A stretch of 64,000 bases of DNA. Source: Pseudopithomyces maydicus (taxonomy: Eukaryota > Ascomycota > Dothideomycetes > Pleosporales > Didymosphaeriaceae). Both the position numbers and the translations under genes were made by a program. The notes below the pieces were generated by a model. The model was not told the origin of the DNA and ran no database searches. It saw nothing but the letters and a program-made list of their open reading frames with translations. The stretch lies in contig JANTUC010000011.1 in assembly GCA_026873275.1 (NCBI GenBank), positions 1,612,001 to 1,676,000 on the forward strand, given 5' to 3'. Shown in pieces: positions 1 through 12,045 of this stretch (position 1 is its first letter; every line of letters begins with the position of its first letter).

Positions 1-254
1 GGAGCCTGTTGGGAGCTTTCTCAAGCTCGACTGTTTATAGTCATCCAATAAAAAGGCTCATTTACCTCGTGCCTTCTCTCTATGTCAGAAAGTGATGATG
101 CGTATCGTGATGTGTTCTTGTGCCGGGCGAATACCTCTTTGATCTTCTGCACTACCTTTTCTTCTGGAGATATCTGTCGCCACGAACCACGTCTCTTTAT
201 GTTGGCCGAGCTCGACATCTCTGACGCTAGAGAACCCTTGCTAACTCTTTTCAT
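1..254 (-). CDS. Partial conserved-looking fungal protein, N-terminal exons only
   Basis: This is the start of a minus-strand gene that leaves the window on the left. Exon 1 runs from 254 to 66 (63 codons). A donor GTAAAT follows directly at 65, and a possible acceptor at 33-31 would start exon 2 at position 30, giving at least ten more codons in phase. The peptide is basic and Ser/Arg rich, with the core GSWRQISPEEKVVQKIKEVF, which looks like a conserved amphipathic segment. I do not recognise a named domain. A longer open frame upstream of 254 (to 578) is AT-rich and overlaps a degenerate repeat, so I start at the internal Met. The exon structure is inference; the frame and splice signals are visible. 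Confidence 0.5.
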
Positions 255-255
255 C

Positions 256-1463
256 GTCGTACTAGAGCTGGTCAGATCGTGATGATGATATGATAATAGA
301 GGGATTATAGAAAAAGGAAGCTGTGCGAGAGAGTGTGTGTTTATAACAAGCCCAAAGGCAGAACCCATCAATATATAGGAAAGGCTACAATAGCAGTAGC
401 CTAGATTATCTATTGTGTGTAACACAATACCAAAAAGCTGTGTGGATCCTAGAATACAGTTGCCATTGGGCATAACGTCTGCCCACATAGGCAGAACCCA
501 ACAGATCAACCATTGTTTGCAATAGGACAAGGAAAGCATTGACCTTGTGGAACCTAGAGTACTGCCGCTATTGGGCATCGTACCTCTATGTATAGGCAGA
601 AGCCAACAGAATCAAGTTTGTTTGCAATGGAATACTAAACTTCAATTCTACAATGCTTTTGCCAACAGGCACCGTAACTATTCACATAGGCAGAGCTCAA
701 AAGAGTCGTACAAACGACAAGTAGTCCATCATGTGGGAGGGCAAACACTCCACAGTCATTGTGCCAGGTTACACCATCATCATGTGCTGGGGAATGCACA
801 GTATAGGCAATTACTTTGGGTCGTGATGTTGCCATCTACGATGAGATACTGGTGAGCATAAAACGTAAATGGAAGCTGTTCTTGTGTTTGAAACTTCAGG
901 TTCATCGATAGAAGACTCTGACCGCAAGAAAAAGGAAGAACATTCAAATTAAAATTTTGAAAAGATAGATTTATAACGGCCCAGCACGTTCATGGAGTCC
1001 CCGTGGGACTGATATCCAGTCTGCTCGATGGAAAAGCGTGTTTGCGAGTTTCCTAATGAGTGGAGATGTTCAGCGGATGTTATAGATCTATGAATATAAA
1101 CTTTTGTTAGTTCAGAGAAAGATACGTCGTAGATCTGTCTTTCCTTTGATAGAGTAGCAAAGGCGCGTGATGATCAAGTCGCTGCATACATATATGTCGA
1201 TATGTCTTGCAGAAACCTATATTGAAACAACCAAATATGCCGGTTCATGCAGTGAAATGTGTGCAATTTCTATTTATATGACGACAACCTAGGTATATAG
1301 AGCGATTCGTTATGATCTACGTACGTCGTCAAATTGATCCCAGATCTCCAACCCCTGCTCTGCTTCCCGCGTTTCAGGTCCGTTACAGATGCAACTACGA
1401 CAACCACCACCACTTGCTACGCGCCGAACTCATTAACACTTCCACAAATTAACGCCCTTCAGG
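256..1463. other. Intergenic, AT-rich, with degenerate tandem repeat
   Basis: I find no credible gene here. The left half holds three diverged repeat units (see 441-715). The rest is AT-rich spacer and the presumed promoter region of the SET gene. Confidence 0.6.
441..715. repeat. Degenerate tandem repeat, about 105 bp unit, three copies
   Basis: Unit A begins at 441 (TGTGGATCCTAGA), unit B at 546 (TGTGGAACCTAGA) and a shorter unit C near 642. All three contain ATTGGGC or a variant, then an ATAGGCAGA core followed by CCAACAGAT or a variant. Units A and B also share TTGTTTGCAAT near their ends. The copies differ by many substitutions, so the array is old. Origin is unknown. Confidence 0.6.
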
Positions 1464-2660
1464 ATGCCGCATTTAACCCGCCTCTTCATCCTATGCAGCC
1501 ACCTTGCGCTTTGCGTAACCGCATCCCCGCCACCCCGTCAATGCCAAAATCATACGGATGCACTCTTCCAATACCCAACATGCGACAGTCATACTGAAGA
1601 ATACCGGGACACAACATGGCGCTCCCAGCCAACATGCTTCCCAAACACCTCGCGCACATACTGTTCCCAGACGCTGTCTGCCTACCGCGGCAGACACAGT
1701 CTCAGTATAATTAGCACGCCCGAAGCAGCGCGCCGCGTCGCAGACGCAAGTAAGCAAGCGGCTCAAATTACGCTTGCCCCACCGAGAAATCTGTACGACG
1801 TCCGCGATATACCCGGGAAAGGCAAAGGTGTAATTGCAAAGAGACGGATAGCAAAGGGCGATGTCATAATGCTCGATGCGCCCGCCATCGTTGCGAGTGC
1901 GCGGATCCCAGTATACGCCACGCCGGCTCAGGGCGCCGAGCTATTCAGGACCGCTGTAGAAATGCTCGACCCTGTGACGAGGAAGAGCGTAATATCGCTT
2001 GACGGCGGCGCGGACGCGGGTATCGACGGGGTGGTAGAGAAGAACGCGTTTTCGTGCCGATTTGAGGACGCGGGCGCGGGCGACGATTACCTGTGTTTGT
2101 TTGCGGAGGTGTCCAGGATTAACCATGCGTGTCGGCCGAATTCAAATGCGAAGTTTAGCCAGAAGACATTGCTGATGGAGATTAGAGCGCTGAGGGATAT
2201 CCTGCCTGGTGAGGAGATCAGCATCTCGTATGGGAGGGTGGATTTGAAGTACGCCGAGCGACAAAGTTTGTACAATAATAACTGGGGATTCACATGCACA
2301 TGCGAGCTTTGCACTGCGGGTATGGGCGCGATTGCGGGAAGTGACGAGCGCAGGGAGCGGTTTGCACGGCTGCACGAACAGCTGGATCTACTCACCGCAG
2401 AGACATACGATGCGCAACGCGTGGTATCGTGGGAAAACGAAATCTTCACTATCAGCGAGGAAGAGGGTTTCGAAGTCCTGATCACAGATGACTTGGAGCG
2501 CATGGCATATGTCCACGCTGGACTCGGCCACCCATCAGAAGCACTCTCCTTCGCGCGAAGAGCGCAAGAAAACATTCTCATGTGGAAAGTCAGCACCGGC
2601 GAGACCAGCGACGAACATAAAAGAGTATTAGAGTTATTAGACCAACTAGGCGCACACTGA
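1464..2660 (+). CDS. SET-domain protein with predicted signal peptide
   Basis: Single-exon gene of 398 residues. Residues 1-20 form a hydrophobic signal-peptide-like start ending near CVTA. A Cys-rich segment follows (about 25-75), then a SET domain (about 100-260). Hallmarks visible are the NHACRPN block (N220-H221), the ISYG block (254-257) and a post-SET CxCxxC motif at C278, C280 and C283. These are the substrate and S-adenosylmethionine binding features of SET/SMYD-type lysine methyltransferases; no MYND finger is seen. The C-terminal 110 residues look helical, as in SMYD proteins. The leader is unusual for a methyltransferase and suggests entry into the secretory pathway, although this architecture recurs in filamentous fungi as far as I recall. 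Substrate is unknown. Confidence 0.85.
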   Translation: MPHLTRLFILCSHLALCVTASPPPRQCQNHTDALFQYPTCDSHTEEYRDTTWRSQPTCFPNTSRTYCSQTLSAYRGRHSLSIISTPEAARRVADASKQAAQITLAPPRNLYDVRDIPGKGKGVIAKRRIAKGDVIMLDAPAIVASARIPVYATPAQGAELFRTAVEMLDPVTRKSVISLDGGADAGIDGVVEKNAFSCRFEDAGAGDDYLCLFAEVSRINHACRPNSNAKFSQKTLLMEIRALRDILPGEEISISYGRVDLKYAERQSLYNNNWGFTCTCELCTAGMGAIAGSDERRERFARLHEQLDLLTAETYDAQRVVSWENEIFTISEEEGFEVLITDDLERMAYVHAGLGHPSEALSFARRAQENILMWKVSTGETSDEHKRVLELLDQLGAH

Positions 2661-2830
2661 ACCTATCTATGTAAACATCACCGCCATACATAATTCGTAC
2701 ACGCACATCATCTCCATAACATGACCAAAAAATTAAGTATATAAATTAAACCCCCCTTGTCTACCCAGGTATCATCATCATCCATGACTCATTACTAAAA
2801 ACAAAAGAAACCTCGCGGAAGCTGTTCGCC

Positions 2831-3768
2831 TCACGTATCCCGCCGTCCAATATACCGCACCTCGACATCTTTCTCCGTGCCGTCATGCGCGCTATCCGCC
2901 GAAACAGTGCTCTTCGATCCGACTCCTGAGGCGTATTTGCCCCACGCAGACGTCGCGAATTGCTCCTCGTAGTGCTCTTTGAGCTTGCGTTGCTTCTTCT
3001 CTTTCTGCATGAGGAAGAGGATTACTGCGAGGAGGCCTAGGGTGACGGCGCTGAAGATGCCAGCTAGGGTACCGCCGACGATGGTGGTTTGGCGTTTTTC
3101 CTCGGCGCACGAGAGGGACTCGTCCGGGAATGTGCTGGAAGGGGTGGCGATGGCTGGGAGTTGGGATGCCGTTGAAGCCGATGTCGAAGAAGTGGGCGAA
3201 GCGGTGGAAGTAGATGTTGTTGTGGAAGCGTTGGTGATCGTTGAAGTGTTGAACATTAGTGTGCCTAGGGACTTCGTCTTGATCTTCGGGATGGTGGCAT
3301 TGTTGCAGCAGTTGCTGGTGTCGTCCGCAGCACGGCAGCAATAGACTCCAAAGTCACATGTCTGAACATTCCATGAGGGAACCTTGGTGTTAAGGTTATC
3401 ACGGGTTACTGAGATTGTCAGCATTCTGGCATTTTTTGAATACATCGGGATCGGGTTGTATTACCGTCAGGGCATACTTTTGGGCACGATGGGTCTTTAC
3501 CCGTGGGATCTGTACACCCACTCTGCCATATTGTTCCCATGTACTTGTTGTTGGTAGCCATGCAGAGTCCGTTGGAGAGGCAAAGGTCGGCAGAGCCAGC
3601 AGTTCGATTTATAGCACAGCAACCACTGTGCGTAGCATCGGGATTACAGGCACCATACTCATCGCCTAGTTGGGTGCCATTGAGCGCATAGCATTGTCTT
3701 TCCGCAATGGCGTTGCTTATGTAAACGGAAAATGCCAGGAAAGAGCAGAGAGAACGGATGACGACCAT
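2831..3768 (-). CDS. Single-pass cysteine-rich cell-surface protein (Mid2/WSC-like layout)
   Basis: Two exons, 3768-3465 and 3408-2831, joined across a 56-base intron with donor GTAATA, a branch-like GCTGAC and a CAG acceptor; the sum is 882 bases, 293 residues. Layout: signal peptide (about 1-20), a Cys-rich extracellular part with paired cysteines, a Ser/Thr-rich stalk, one membrane helix (GGTLAGIFSAVTLGLLAVIL), then a basic and acidic cytoplasmic tail. This is the arrangement of fungal wall-stress sensors and Mid2-like proteins, but I cannot assign it to a named family from motifs alone. I start at the Met that opens the signal peptide; the open frame extends further upstream without supporting features. 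A surface or wall-sensing role is inference. Confidence 0.75.
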
Positions 3769-5564
3769 ATTCAGGGGTTCGGACAAGTTCGAGTGGAGAG
3801 TGTAAGTAGTATGGAAGGAAAGGATGCGGGTCGGAAGAAGGAGAGAACTAAAGGAGTGTATATTCTGCAAGATACAGAACGCATACGCGATAAATAGCAC
3901 TTTAACAACAACACGACCTGCTGTCGCGGGAACCTCCCTCGCATATAAGGGCCTCACATGGCAGCCAAAGAAATTGCACGTCCAGCCCTGCGTGTAACGG
4001 CGGGCATGAGTGCAGGCGTGTGCTACGGGGATGCCCCAGCGGAGGTTTGATAATCTGTTTCAGGTGACGAGCCAGCGCGGCGTCTGTGCAAGACGCCTGC
4101 ACGACATTGATCGCACTTGTACCCCCGCAACAGGAATTAGATCCCAGCCCTGACCGAGTTCGCGGTACCGATCACCACGGCACGACGGCATTGGAGCGGG
4201 GAGCGCCCGATGGGTGCGCACATGTGGAAGTCCGTGAACAGTGGGCGGCCCTTTGGCGCGTTTGCTTGTCCGAATTGGGCGGCCAGCCTCAGTCGCGTGG
4301 AGGGCGCCTGGGTGGCACTGCGCGCAACGAATGTTCGTTTTTCTGGGTAAACGGGGCTCAATTCGAATGCCTAGAATGACAATTATGGCATGAAGATTGG
4401 CGTGTAGATGGTAAAAGGGTTGGTGTGGCGGCAATGGCAGCCAATTGGCCCGTGACCCTGGGCTCGTATTTCTCCTGCTGCAGGGTGCTCCCTCCCAAAC
4501 AACACTAAACGTCCCAAAAGGAAATCCAAGCTGGACCGATTGAGCGCATTCGGCGATTAGTGAAAATGCTAAATATGGAACTGCGTCCACTGCTATGTCT
4601 TTTCTGCAGGGCGAGAAGTGCTTTGTCTGTCATTGTGCGGTACACTTGACTGATTTCTTCATGTACGGGGAACCATCGGCCACCATGACATTGCTTTTTT
4701 TGTTTCGCACTGAGCGCTTCGACGCTCCCAAGAAAGGGGTGGCAGCTCGCCCCGGGAGCGAATTCAGAATGAATCGCGATACTGCTGTGAACAAGTTCAA
4801 ACCCCAAGGTCAAGCGCATGAAAACGGTCTTGGGCTCTGTCATTGCTGGAACATGCAGTTTACCCGTATCAAATCGCACCCAGCGGGTTGCCCGGCGCTG
4901 GCTCACGAAGACACACTGAGTGCGAAAAGGTGTTTCTTTCCAAATTCCGATCCGCAGGGCGACTACTGTCGTGTCAGCAACCCTGCGCACTGCTCAGCCT
5001 TGAAGTTCGGTCCACGAGCGTCTCAAAAAGAAACCAAAACCACCATACGTCACACTCGCGATGTCAATCAAATTTTACTCGGTGACAGGAGACGGCCCGG
5101 TGACTAGATCAGCCTCAGCCTTGCCGTTGCGATGCACTAGCCTCATACAAGCTAGCCGGCGAAGCTGTCACAATGCTCAAGTCCCGTTTGTCGGAATAAT
5201 TGCTTTACGCCGTCATGTGGACTGCGAGTCATAGGGAAAAAAGTATCGTGGTCGCGAAATAGTGATGGTACCGAGGGCGCAGAAAATTTCTGTTCAACAT
5301 GCCGTGCGCCGTAGGGTGTCCAAAGATCGCACATGTCCTTGAAAACTAGATCGCGAAGAAGGGAATAGCCATGAGCACGTAAAGCCATTGTGAACGGCGC
5401 GTCTTGGACGAAAGTTCGGGTTGGGAGCTGTTTCGGTGCAGGCGATGTCCCTATTGACTGATGACTGAATGTATCGCAGGCCCATTGTACGACTGTCCTA
5501 GCAACATGTTGGTGTCGGTGTCTTGTTGATGTTCCCATCTTGATGCTGAATTCGCATGAAATGA
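3769..5564. other. Intergenic, no gene seen
   Basis: About 1.8 kb between two minus-strand genes. Open frames of 130-180 codons exist on both strands (for example 4060-4590 minus and 4595-5107 plus) but none shows a domain, splice logic or plausible composition. I see no repeat structure. Confidence 0.5.
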
Positions 5565-8261
5565 TCATCCCAAAACGATCGTTTCAGTTCGCGGACGACC
5601 ATGGACCCATATTTGTCTCTTGATCGGATGAAGAACTGCAACACGGTAACACACATCCCCAACTCGCTCTATGAGCATGGTACATAATCTGGGCTCGTTT
5701 TGTTCATCGTAGTAAGGCGTCTGGCCAATTAGGATAAACTCCAGGGTATCATTTTGTCTGCTTCTCCAGTCGATGTTGAGAGCCACACAGAACAGAGGCG
5801 AGCCATCGGCATCGAAAGCGACATAGCTACCATAATCCTCCGAACTATGAACGAAACTCCCTGGCTCAAATATTGATCCCTTTTTTTGTGCAAAAGCTTG
5901 GTATTCTTCCAGTGTGCACGGCTTTTCAGCGATCCGGAGGCGGATGGTACTGGCCCAGAAAAGAAGGAGTTGTAAAGAATTGATGACAGGAGACGGTGGA
6001 GGGGTATCGAATTGCATTGGCATCGAATTTGCTGGTTCGAATGCGCGCGATATTTTCGTAGCTGCCATCATATGCTTCAACGGAGGCGTTAGATATGGGA
6101 TTGCTATACCATTGTAAGTCGGTACAAATCGGTTTTCGAGAGAAGAGGGTGGCTCCGGTAGTAAGCTTCCTTTGAGTGACCCATCTGTGATGCCGTTATC
6201 CCCAAGGTACCTATTGAAATCTGCCGCAGCGCCCTCGTCATACCCTTCGATATGTTCCCCGATGCTAGCCTTTCCGAGGAGCGGCACAAGCTCATGATCT
6301 GTTCTGAAACCATGGATATGAACTAATGGTGAGAAAAATGGATCACCATATCCAAACGTTGAATTAGGTCTTCGATGAATCAGCGGGATCTCAGATAGGA
6401 TATTTTTGAAAGAGAAAACTCCCTTAAAACACCATCCTGACCAGGACCAAGATGGAAACATAAGCCGGCGACGCATCCCAAAATTCACCTTGGAGTTATA
6501 GGAAATACCATTAGAAGGATTCCAAAGAAGAGCTCTTGCAAGTATATTTACGGGTAAGCCCAGTTGAGACCGGCCTAAGGATGGTTGTGCGCTTTTCCAG
6601 ATCCCTTGAAATGCGTTGAGATAGTCGCTTTCGTGTGTCAAATCACGTATCACATAGTGACTCAATATGGTTGAAATCTTATAATATATGCGTAAAAGAT
6701 AATCATCTGGTCGGAACGGAGGCGCTTCGTAGCTAGAGCTGAGATGAATGGTGCGGGAATCTCCTAGATTGCGTTGAAGTATCAGATCTGATCCATCAAT
6801 GAGACACAGTGAATCTGAGATAATATCCTCTCCGCATTGGAAAACGACATCGCAATCCGTGAAGAACAGGCGCCGTCGGGAAAGGAGATTCTCTTGGAAT
6901 GTCCAACCCCTAGTGGCCCACTTTGATCTATCCAGTGATTTGCCAACTTCTTCTACCAGCACATGTGTCTTTCCACCTATCTTGAAGTACCTGTTCGTAT
7001 TTAGTGTCGGCCTAGTGACTCGCGAGAGTCCCTCGTCAGGTGTGAGCGTCCCTGCGCCTATAATCGTGATATGTGCTGAGGAGTATATGTAATCCATGTT
7101 CTCAACTTGTATCATCATCTCTCCGAGATCGTCTTGCACAATACATAAGGCATCGCACCAGAGAAACTGTATACCAATTTCTCTACACACAACCATTGCA
7201 TCCGTCATAACTGGATTCAGATTTAATCCAGGCTGGCATAGCGACTGTGGCTCTTTCAGTGCTTGGTAGTTTTTTTGCGTGAGAAGATACTGCTCAGGTC
7301 CCCATGTATAACTGAGTGCAGCATATCGTAATTCTGGAGTTGCATGGACAATACAGCATTGGGTGACGTCAATGAGATGGAAATGTTCAAGAGGCCCAGA
7401 ATTTTGATGAGCAATAGGATGGGTGTGGTATTTTTCGCAATTACGAATCCATTTTGCCAATCGTTCAAAATCAATTTTCGTATCAATTCGGCGCCGATGT
7501 ATGTGTTGCGGAGGCGGGTCCAAGCGCCGCTCGTATAATGAGGTATATTTAGAAGTACCTGGGAGAACCCCGTTCGAGAAATTGATAATACTAGGCGTGT
7601 TCAGATTAAAGTAGTCGTCACTACCAAGAGACACGGGATTTGCTGCAGCAGTTGGTGTGATTTGCATCAACGGAAGGATAACCAACTGTAATTTTTGAAG
7701 ACGCGATGTAATATCCAGCGTCGTAATGACGTGATCAGGTCTTTCCACTATCTATAATTCGCACATGTAAGTACGAGTGCTTTCAGGGTACCAGGCTGTG
7801 TGACGTACTCGAGATAGTAAAGAATAATCTTGATATAGCCCGGCCCATTTGCGGCCAGTCTTGACATCAATATCATCTAAAAGCTCTGCTGTATCAGGAA
7901 AGTGCTCCTGGAAGATTTTGATCAGCATGATACAGAATGGACATGATGTATGTTCACTCGGTCGTATAACTCTTGAATGTGGTCGAGGACCAGCGAAGTC
8001 AGACAATCCTTCGTCTAGTACCTCGAAAGCTTGCCATAACAATTCCTCGTTCTCAGATAAGTAAGAGAGCTCAAACTCAAGATCGTACTTGGAGCATTCC
8101 GCACACAGGTTATTTGACTGGCTGTGTGATACACGTTGATGGAAGATGACAGTATGAGCTTCCAGCGCCTCCCGTGCTTCGTCATCACTGGTAAGAAACT
8201 TTCTATGCAAGGGTGGCTTGAGGCGCAAGTATTCAGGTAAGTCTTTGTGAACGAGCGACAT
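5565..8261 (-). CDS. Heterokaryon incompatibility (HET) domain protein
   Basis: Two exons, 8261-7809 and 7751-5565, with a 57-base intron (donor GTACGT, acceptor TAG) joined in phase 0; 879 residues. The N-terminal exon carries CAEC and CPFC cysteine pairs, as often seen ahead of fungal HET domains. The HET domain starts at about residue 290 (RYAALSYTWG), continues through IQFLWCDALCIVQDD and IYSSAHITIIGAG, and ends around ATRGWTFQENLLSRRRLFF. The C-terminal 400 residues are unassigned. HET proteins trigger death of fused cells when two incompatible strains meet. Specificity cannot be read from sequence. No NACHT, WD40 or other partner domain is visible. The frame is intact, even across two 7-base A runs. 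Confidence 0.9.
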
Positions 8262-9037
8262 GACGATTGTCGAAGGCGTACCTTGATTGAGGTTCTCGCG
8301 CGGGCGGTAATCCCAAATGTCAACTCAAGCCAGACGCTAGTCGGTACGCTAAACCATCATGGGCTAGTGGAATATGCCATGTGACCATGAGGCACTTACG
8401 CCCACGTTGACATGTGGCTTGGCATGTGATCAAGCATCTAGAACCACGCTTACTAGCACGTCTCATTTCACTAGCTATTTGCTTTTTTCCTCCGCCCACA
8501 GAGATAGGCGCCAAGAATTTCCTTCTGCGTCACCTGCGTCATTCAAGGCTCCTCCCGCAGACCCTGCATTCGATACGTGCCCCTGGCTTTGTTCTGGTGC
8601 TTGTCCAGATTCTAGGAACGATTCGACAAAGCAAAGAATGTTCGTGATGTGTCGTCAAGTTAATTATGATCATGGTTGTATCCCGCCTTGTCTACCCACA
8701 CACGAATTTCTTCCCACATTTTGCACCGGGCTACGGTGAAGTGCTGGAGTGTGTTCCATGTTGTTGGCGTAGAGCTTTCCCTGATCCAGCTCGCATAGCC
8801 ACCCCCTCCACCAAACAACTCTCATAAATCGCGCACCCGTTTTGATCAACCAATCGATAAGCTTCGCGTCTGGACAACCAACCGGGAGCTACTTTTGGCA
8901 GGTCGAGCTTGTTTACTGCTTGAAATCTCGTACTGGATTTGTGGTCGCGTCAAGATAACGCTACTGCTGCAATATAAAGCAGGGCCCTGGACAGAGTCCT
9001 GGTTGTCGGTATTCGTCCACTGTCACCGCGGCGCACT
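8262..9037. other. Intergenic between divergent HET and HAK genes
   Basis: This is the shared upstream region of two divergently transcribed genes. I see no additional gene and no clear repeat. The open frames present lack supporting features. Confidence 0.5.
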
Positions 9038-11710
9038 ATGGAGCCCACGACCATCCAGTTCGCAGACGGCTCTCCTCCGAAGCGACAGTTCAAAGACCAG
9101 GATGTCGGTGGTGTAGTGCCGCTTCGAGTGCGCTCGCATTCGCGTGGAAGGAAATCGTCCTTTGAGATATTCAAAGAAGGCGCTGTAGAGTCTGCGGAAG
9201 ATGAAGATGCTGGCCTACGGAACGAAAACGATTACAAGCGCAGACAGGTCCGCTCAGCGCTGCAATGGAAATTTAACTTTCGCTGACGATCTACAGGCCT
9301 TCAGCTTCAGTCAGATTTTGATGCTCGCTTACCAGAGCGTGGGTGTCATCTATGGAGACATTGGTACATCGCCTCTCTATGTGTTCTCTTCGACATTCAC
9401 AGAAGCACCCGACCGAGCGAACCTGCTCGGCGCGCTGTCACTGATCGTTTGGTCGCTCACGCTCATGGTGACGATCAAATATGTGCTTCTTATCCTTCGC
9501 GCCGACAATGATGGTGAAGGAGGCACCTTCTCGACATACTCTCTGTTGTCGCGTTATGTACGTACATCTCTGATGATTGCTCCCTCAGTTACTGAACATT
9601 CACAGGCCAATATCTCTAACCGCGATCCGCGCGAAGCGACTATGATACGTACGTCTCCCTAATACCAACTAACACACTGTTGCTGATCAGTCCGTAGGTA
9701 TGGAACGTCACCAGACCAACGAACTAAGCCGATCGCAAAAGACCCTTCGTTCCACGATCGAGAGGACAAAATTCTTCCGACGGTTATTGAAGACAATAGG
9801 AGTCTTCGCTGTTTCCATGGTCATGGCTGATGGCGTTTTGACGCCAGCTCAGTCAGTCCTTGGTGCAGTGCAAGGTCTCAATGTTGTCAAGCCGGATATT
9901 TCCAAGCCCACAATTGTTGGAGTGACTTGCGCGATCCTCGTGTTGCTGTTCGTTCTCCAGCCTCTGGGAATATCAAAGCTCACCATGGCTTTCTCTCCCA
10001 TTGTCATGATCTGGCTTGCATTCAATGCTGGATTTGGAATTTTCAATCTTTCTCGGTTCGTAACGGCTTCAATTTGTGCGGAACTCGACTGACAGCTCTC
10101 AGACACGATTACACCATTCTTAAAGCGTTCAACCCTTATTATGGGTTCGATTATCTCGCGCGAAACAAGTACGAGGGGTGGAGAAGTCTCGGAGGTATCC
10201 TTCTTGCTTTCACTGGTGTCGAAGCCCTCTTTGCAGACATCGGAGCCTTCAGTCGCCGAGCGGTTCAGATCAGTTGGCTCGGTTATGCCTACCCTTGCCT
10301 TCTTCTGGCGTATTCCGGTCAAGCTGCTTTCATCAGCGAGAACCCAGACGCGTACTCAAACCCTTTCTACAACTGCGTACCCAAGGGGTGGCTCTACCCA
10401 TCGCTCGTCATTGCTATCTTGGCAGCTATTGTGGCCTCGCAGGCAATGATCACAGCCACTTTCCAGGTAAGTCAAATTTTCCAAGATCTTTTGAACAAGG
10501 CTAACATTTCCAGCTTCTTGCCCAAATCATGAAGCTCTCGTACTTCCCACAGATCAAGGTCGTTCACACGTCGAGTAAATACCACGGTCAGCTGTACGTA
10601 CCGGCAGTTAACTGGCTACTCATGGTCGGTACCGTGATTGTTGCCGCTGTCTACAACAACACTACATCACTCGGTAACGCCTATGGTGTTTGCGTCATGT
10701 TCGTCACGTTTTTCGATACCTGCATGGTCACCTTGGTTGCGATTCTCGTGTGGCGCATCAAACCATACTACGTGTTCCTACCTTGGCTCACAATTGCGAG
10801 CATGGATGGCGCCTTCCTTTCTTCTGCCCTTACCAAAGTTCCCGACGGTGCTTGGTTTACCATTCTTCTATCGATCCTCATCGCTACCATCTTCATTCTC
10901 TGGCGCTTCGGTAAGGAGCAGCAGTGGTTTGCTGAAGCTGAGGACCGCTTCCCCACGACACACTTCGTCAAGACATTTGATGATGGCAAGGTGCAGCTTA
11001 CTGAAAAGTTCGGTGGCAAATCTCTTGGTTCCATTGAAGGCTTCGGTATCTTCTTTGACAAGGCAGGCGAAACCACACCAATCGTTTTCAGCCAGTTCGT
11101 TCGCAAGCTCGTCACTGCGCCAGAGGTCATTGTGTTTTTCCACCTTCGGCCGTTAGAAGTCCCCTCGGTGGCTTATGAGGATCGCTATCACGTTTCGCGT
11201 CTGGCCATTCCCAACTGCTATAGATTGGTTGTCCGACACGGCTACATGGACGAAGTCATCACACCCGACCTATCTTCTCTCATCTTCGAGAAGGTGCGAA
11301 ACCACATTGTTAGCCGCGCGCTCGATCGCGAAGGCGAGGAAAAGTCAAACTCTGGTACTGATCTGAACAACACGGCCGATCTTACGAAGGTTAATGCGAA
11401 AGTCACGACATCTGAAAAGGATGCTTCTGTTCCGTCTTCTTCGCAGCCGAGCGCTAGACCCGTGCCTACGCCCACGATGAGCGTGTCGAGCACGACCTCT
11501 AGGCTTACAGCTCTGGAACGCGCATTCAACCACGAAGTTCTTTACATCATTGGCAAGGAGCAGATGAAAGTCAAGCCTGGAACAAATATGTTCAGGAAGA
11601 TGCTGCTGCGTGCGTTCCTGTTCATTCGCGAGAACACGCGCACAAAGATCGCTAGCTTGGACGTGGACCGCGACCGTGTGATTGAAGTTGGATTCGTCAA
11701 AGACGTATGA
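9038..11710 (+). CDS. HAK1: High-affinity K+ transporter, HAK/KUP/KT family
   Basis: Six exons: 9038-9247, 9297-9557, 9606-9648, 9698-10055, 10103-10466 and 10514-11710; all phases agree and give 810 residues, the usual size for fungal HAK transporters. After a 70-residue cytoplasmic N-terminus comes the family signature VIYGDIGTSPLYV, followed by about twelve hydrophobic segments and a long cytoplasmic C-terminal domain that includes a Ser/Thr-rich linker. Exons 2 and 3 join at SLLSRYANI and exon 4 contains VMADGVLTPAQSV, both typical of the family. The protein sits in the plasma membrane and takes up potassium, in fungi by H+ or Na+ coupled transport. The 43-base exon 3 is easily missed by automatic calling. 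The symbol is by family; which fungal paralog it is remains open. Confidence 0.95.
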
Positions 11711-12045
11711 CAGGAGGAGGGGATAATCTCGGGGAGGGGGTTTTTCTTTTCGCCAGATTATTTTATTGATGCCGCTAAGCACGCGCATCGTGATCTTGTT
11801 CTTGTTTGTCTTGTCCAGATGAAGCAACCCAGCATGATACCATCTCCAGAACACAATGTCTGCGAGCTATTATACATTCTGAATTTACTTTGTTATCGAA
11901 TAGGTAGCATTGTGTATCCTACGCTTGACAATAAATCACTGTCAAACTATTTAACTTTGGAACACCTTGAGCATTTATCAATAAAGAAAATTGTTCTGAA
12001 AACCTCGCGTCAACACACATTTTTGAACTTGCTAAATCCTAAACA
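11711..12045. other. Intergenic, AT-rich
   Basis: Short spacer between two plus-strand genes, with nothing recognisable apart from AT-rich sequence upstream of the next start codon. Confidence 0.5.

Noticed and set aside
4060..5107. Overlapping open frames of 130-180 codons on both strands
   Set aside because: They have no domain, signal, splice pattern or start context, and overlap each other; treated as chance frames.
9849..11854. Minus-strand open frames opposite the HAK gene
   Set aside because: They are antisense shadows of well-supported exons.
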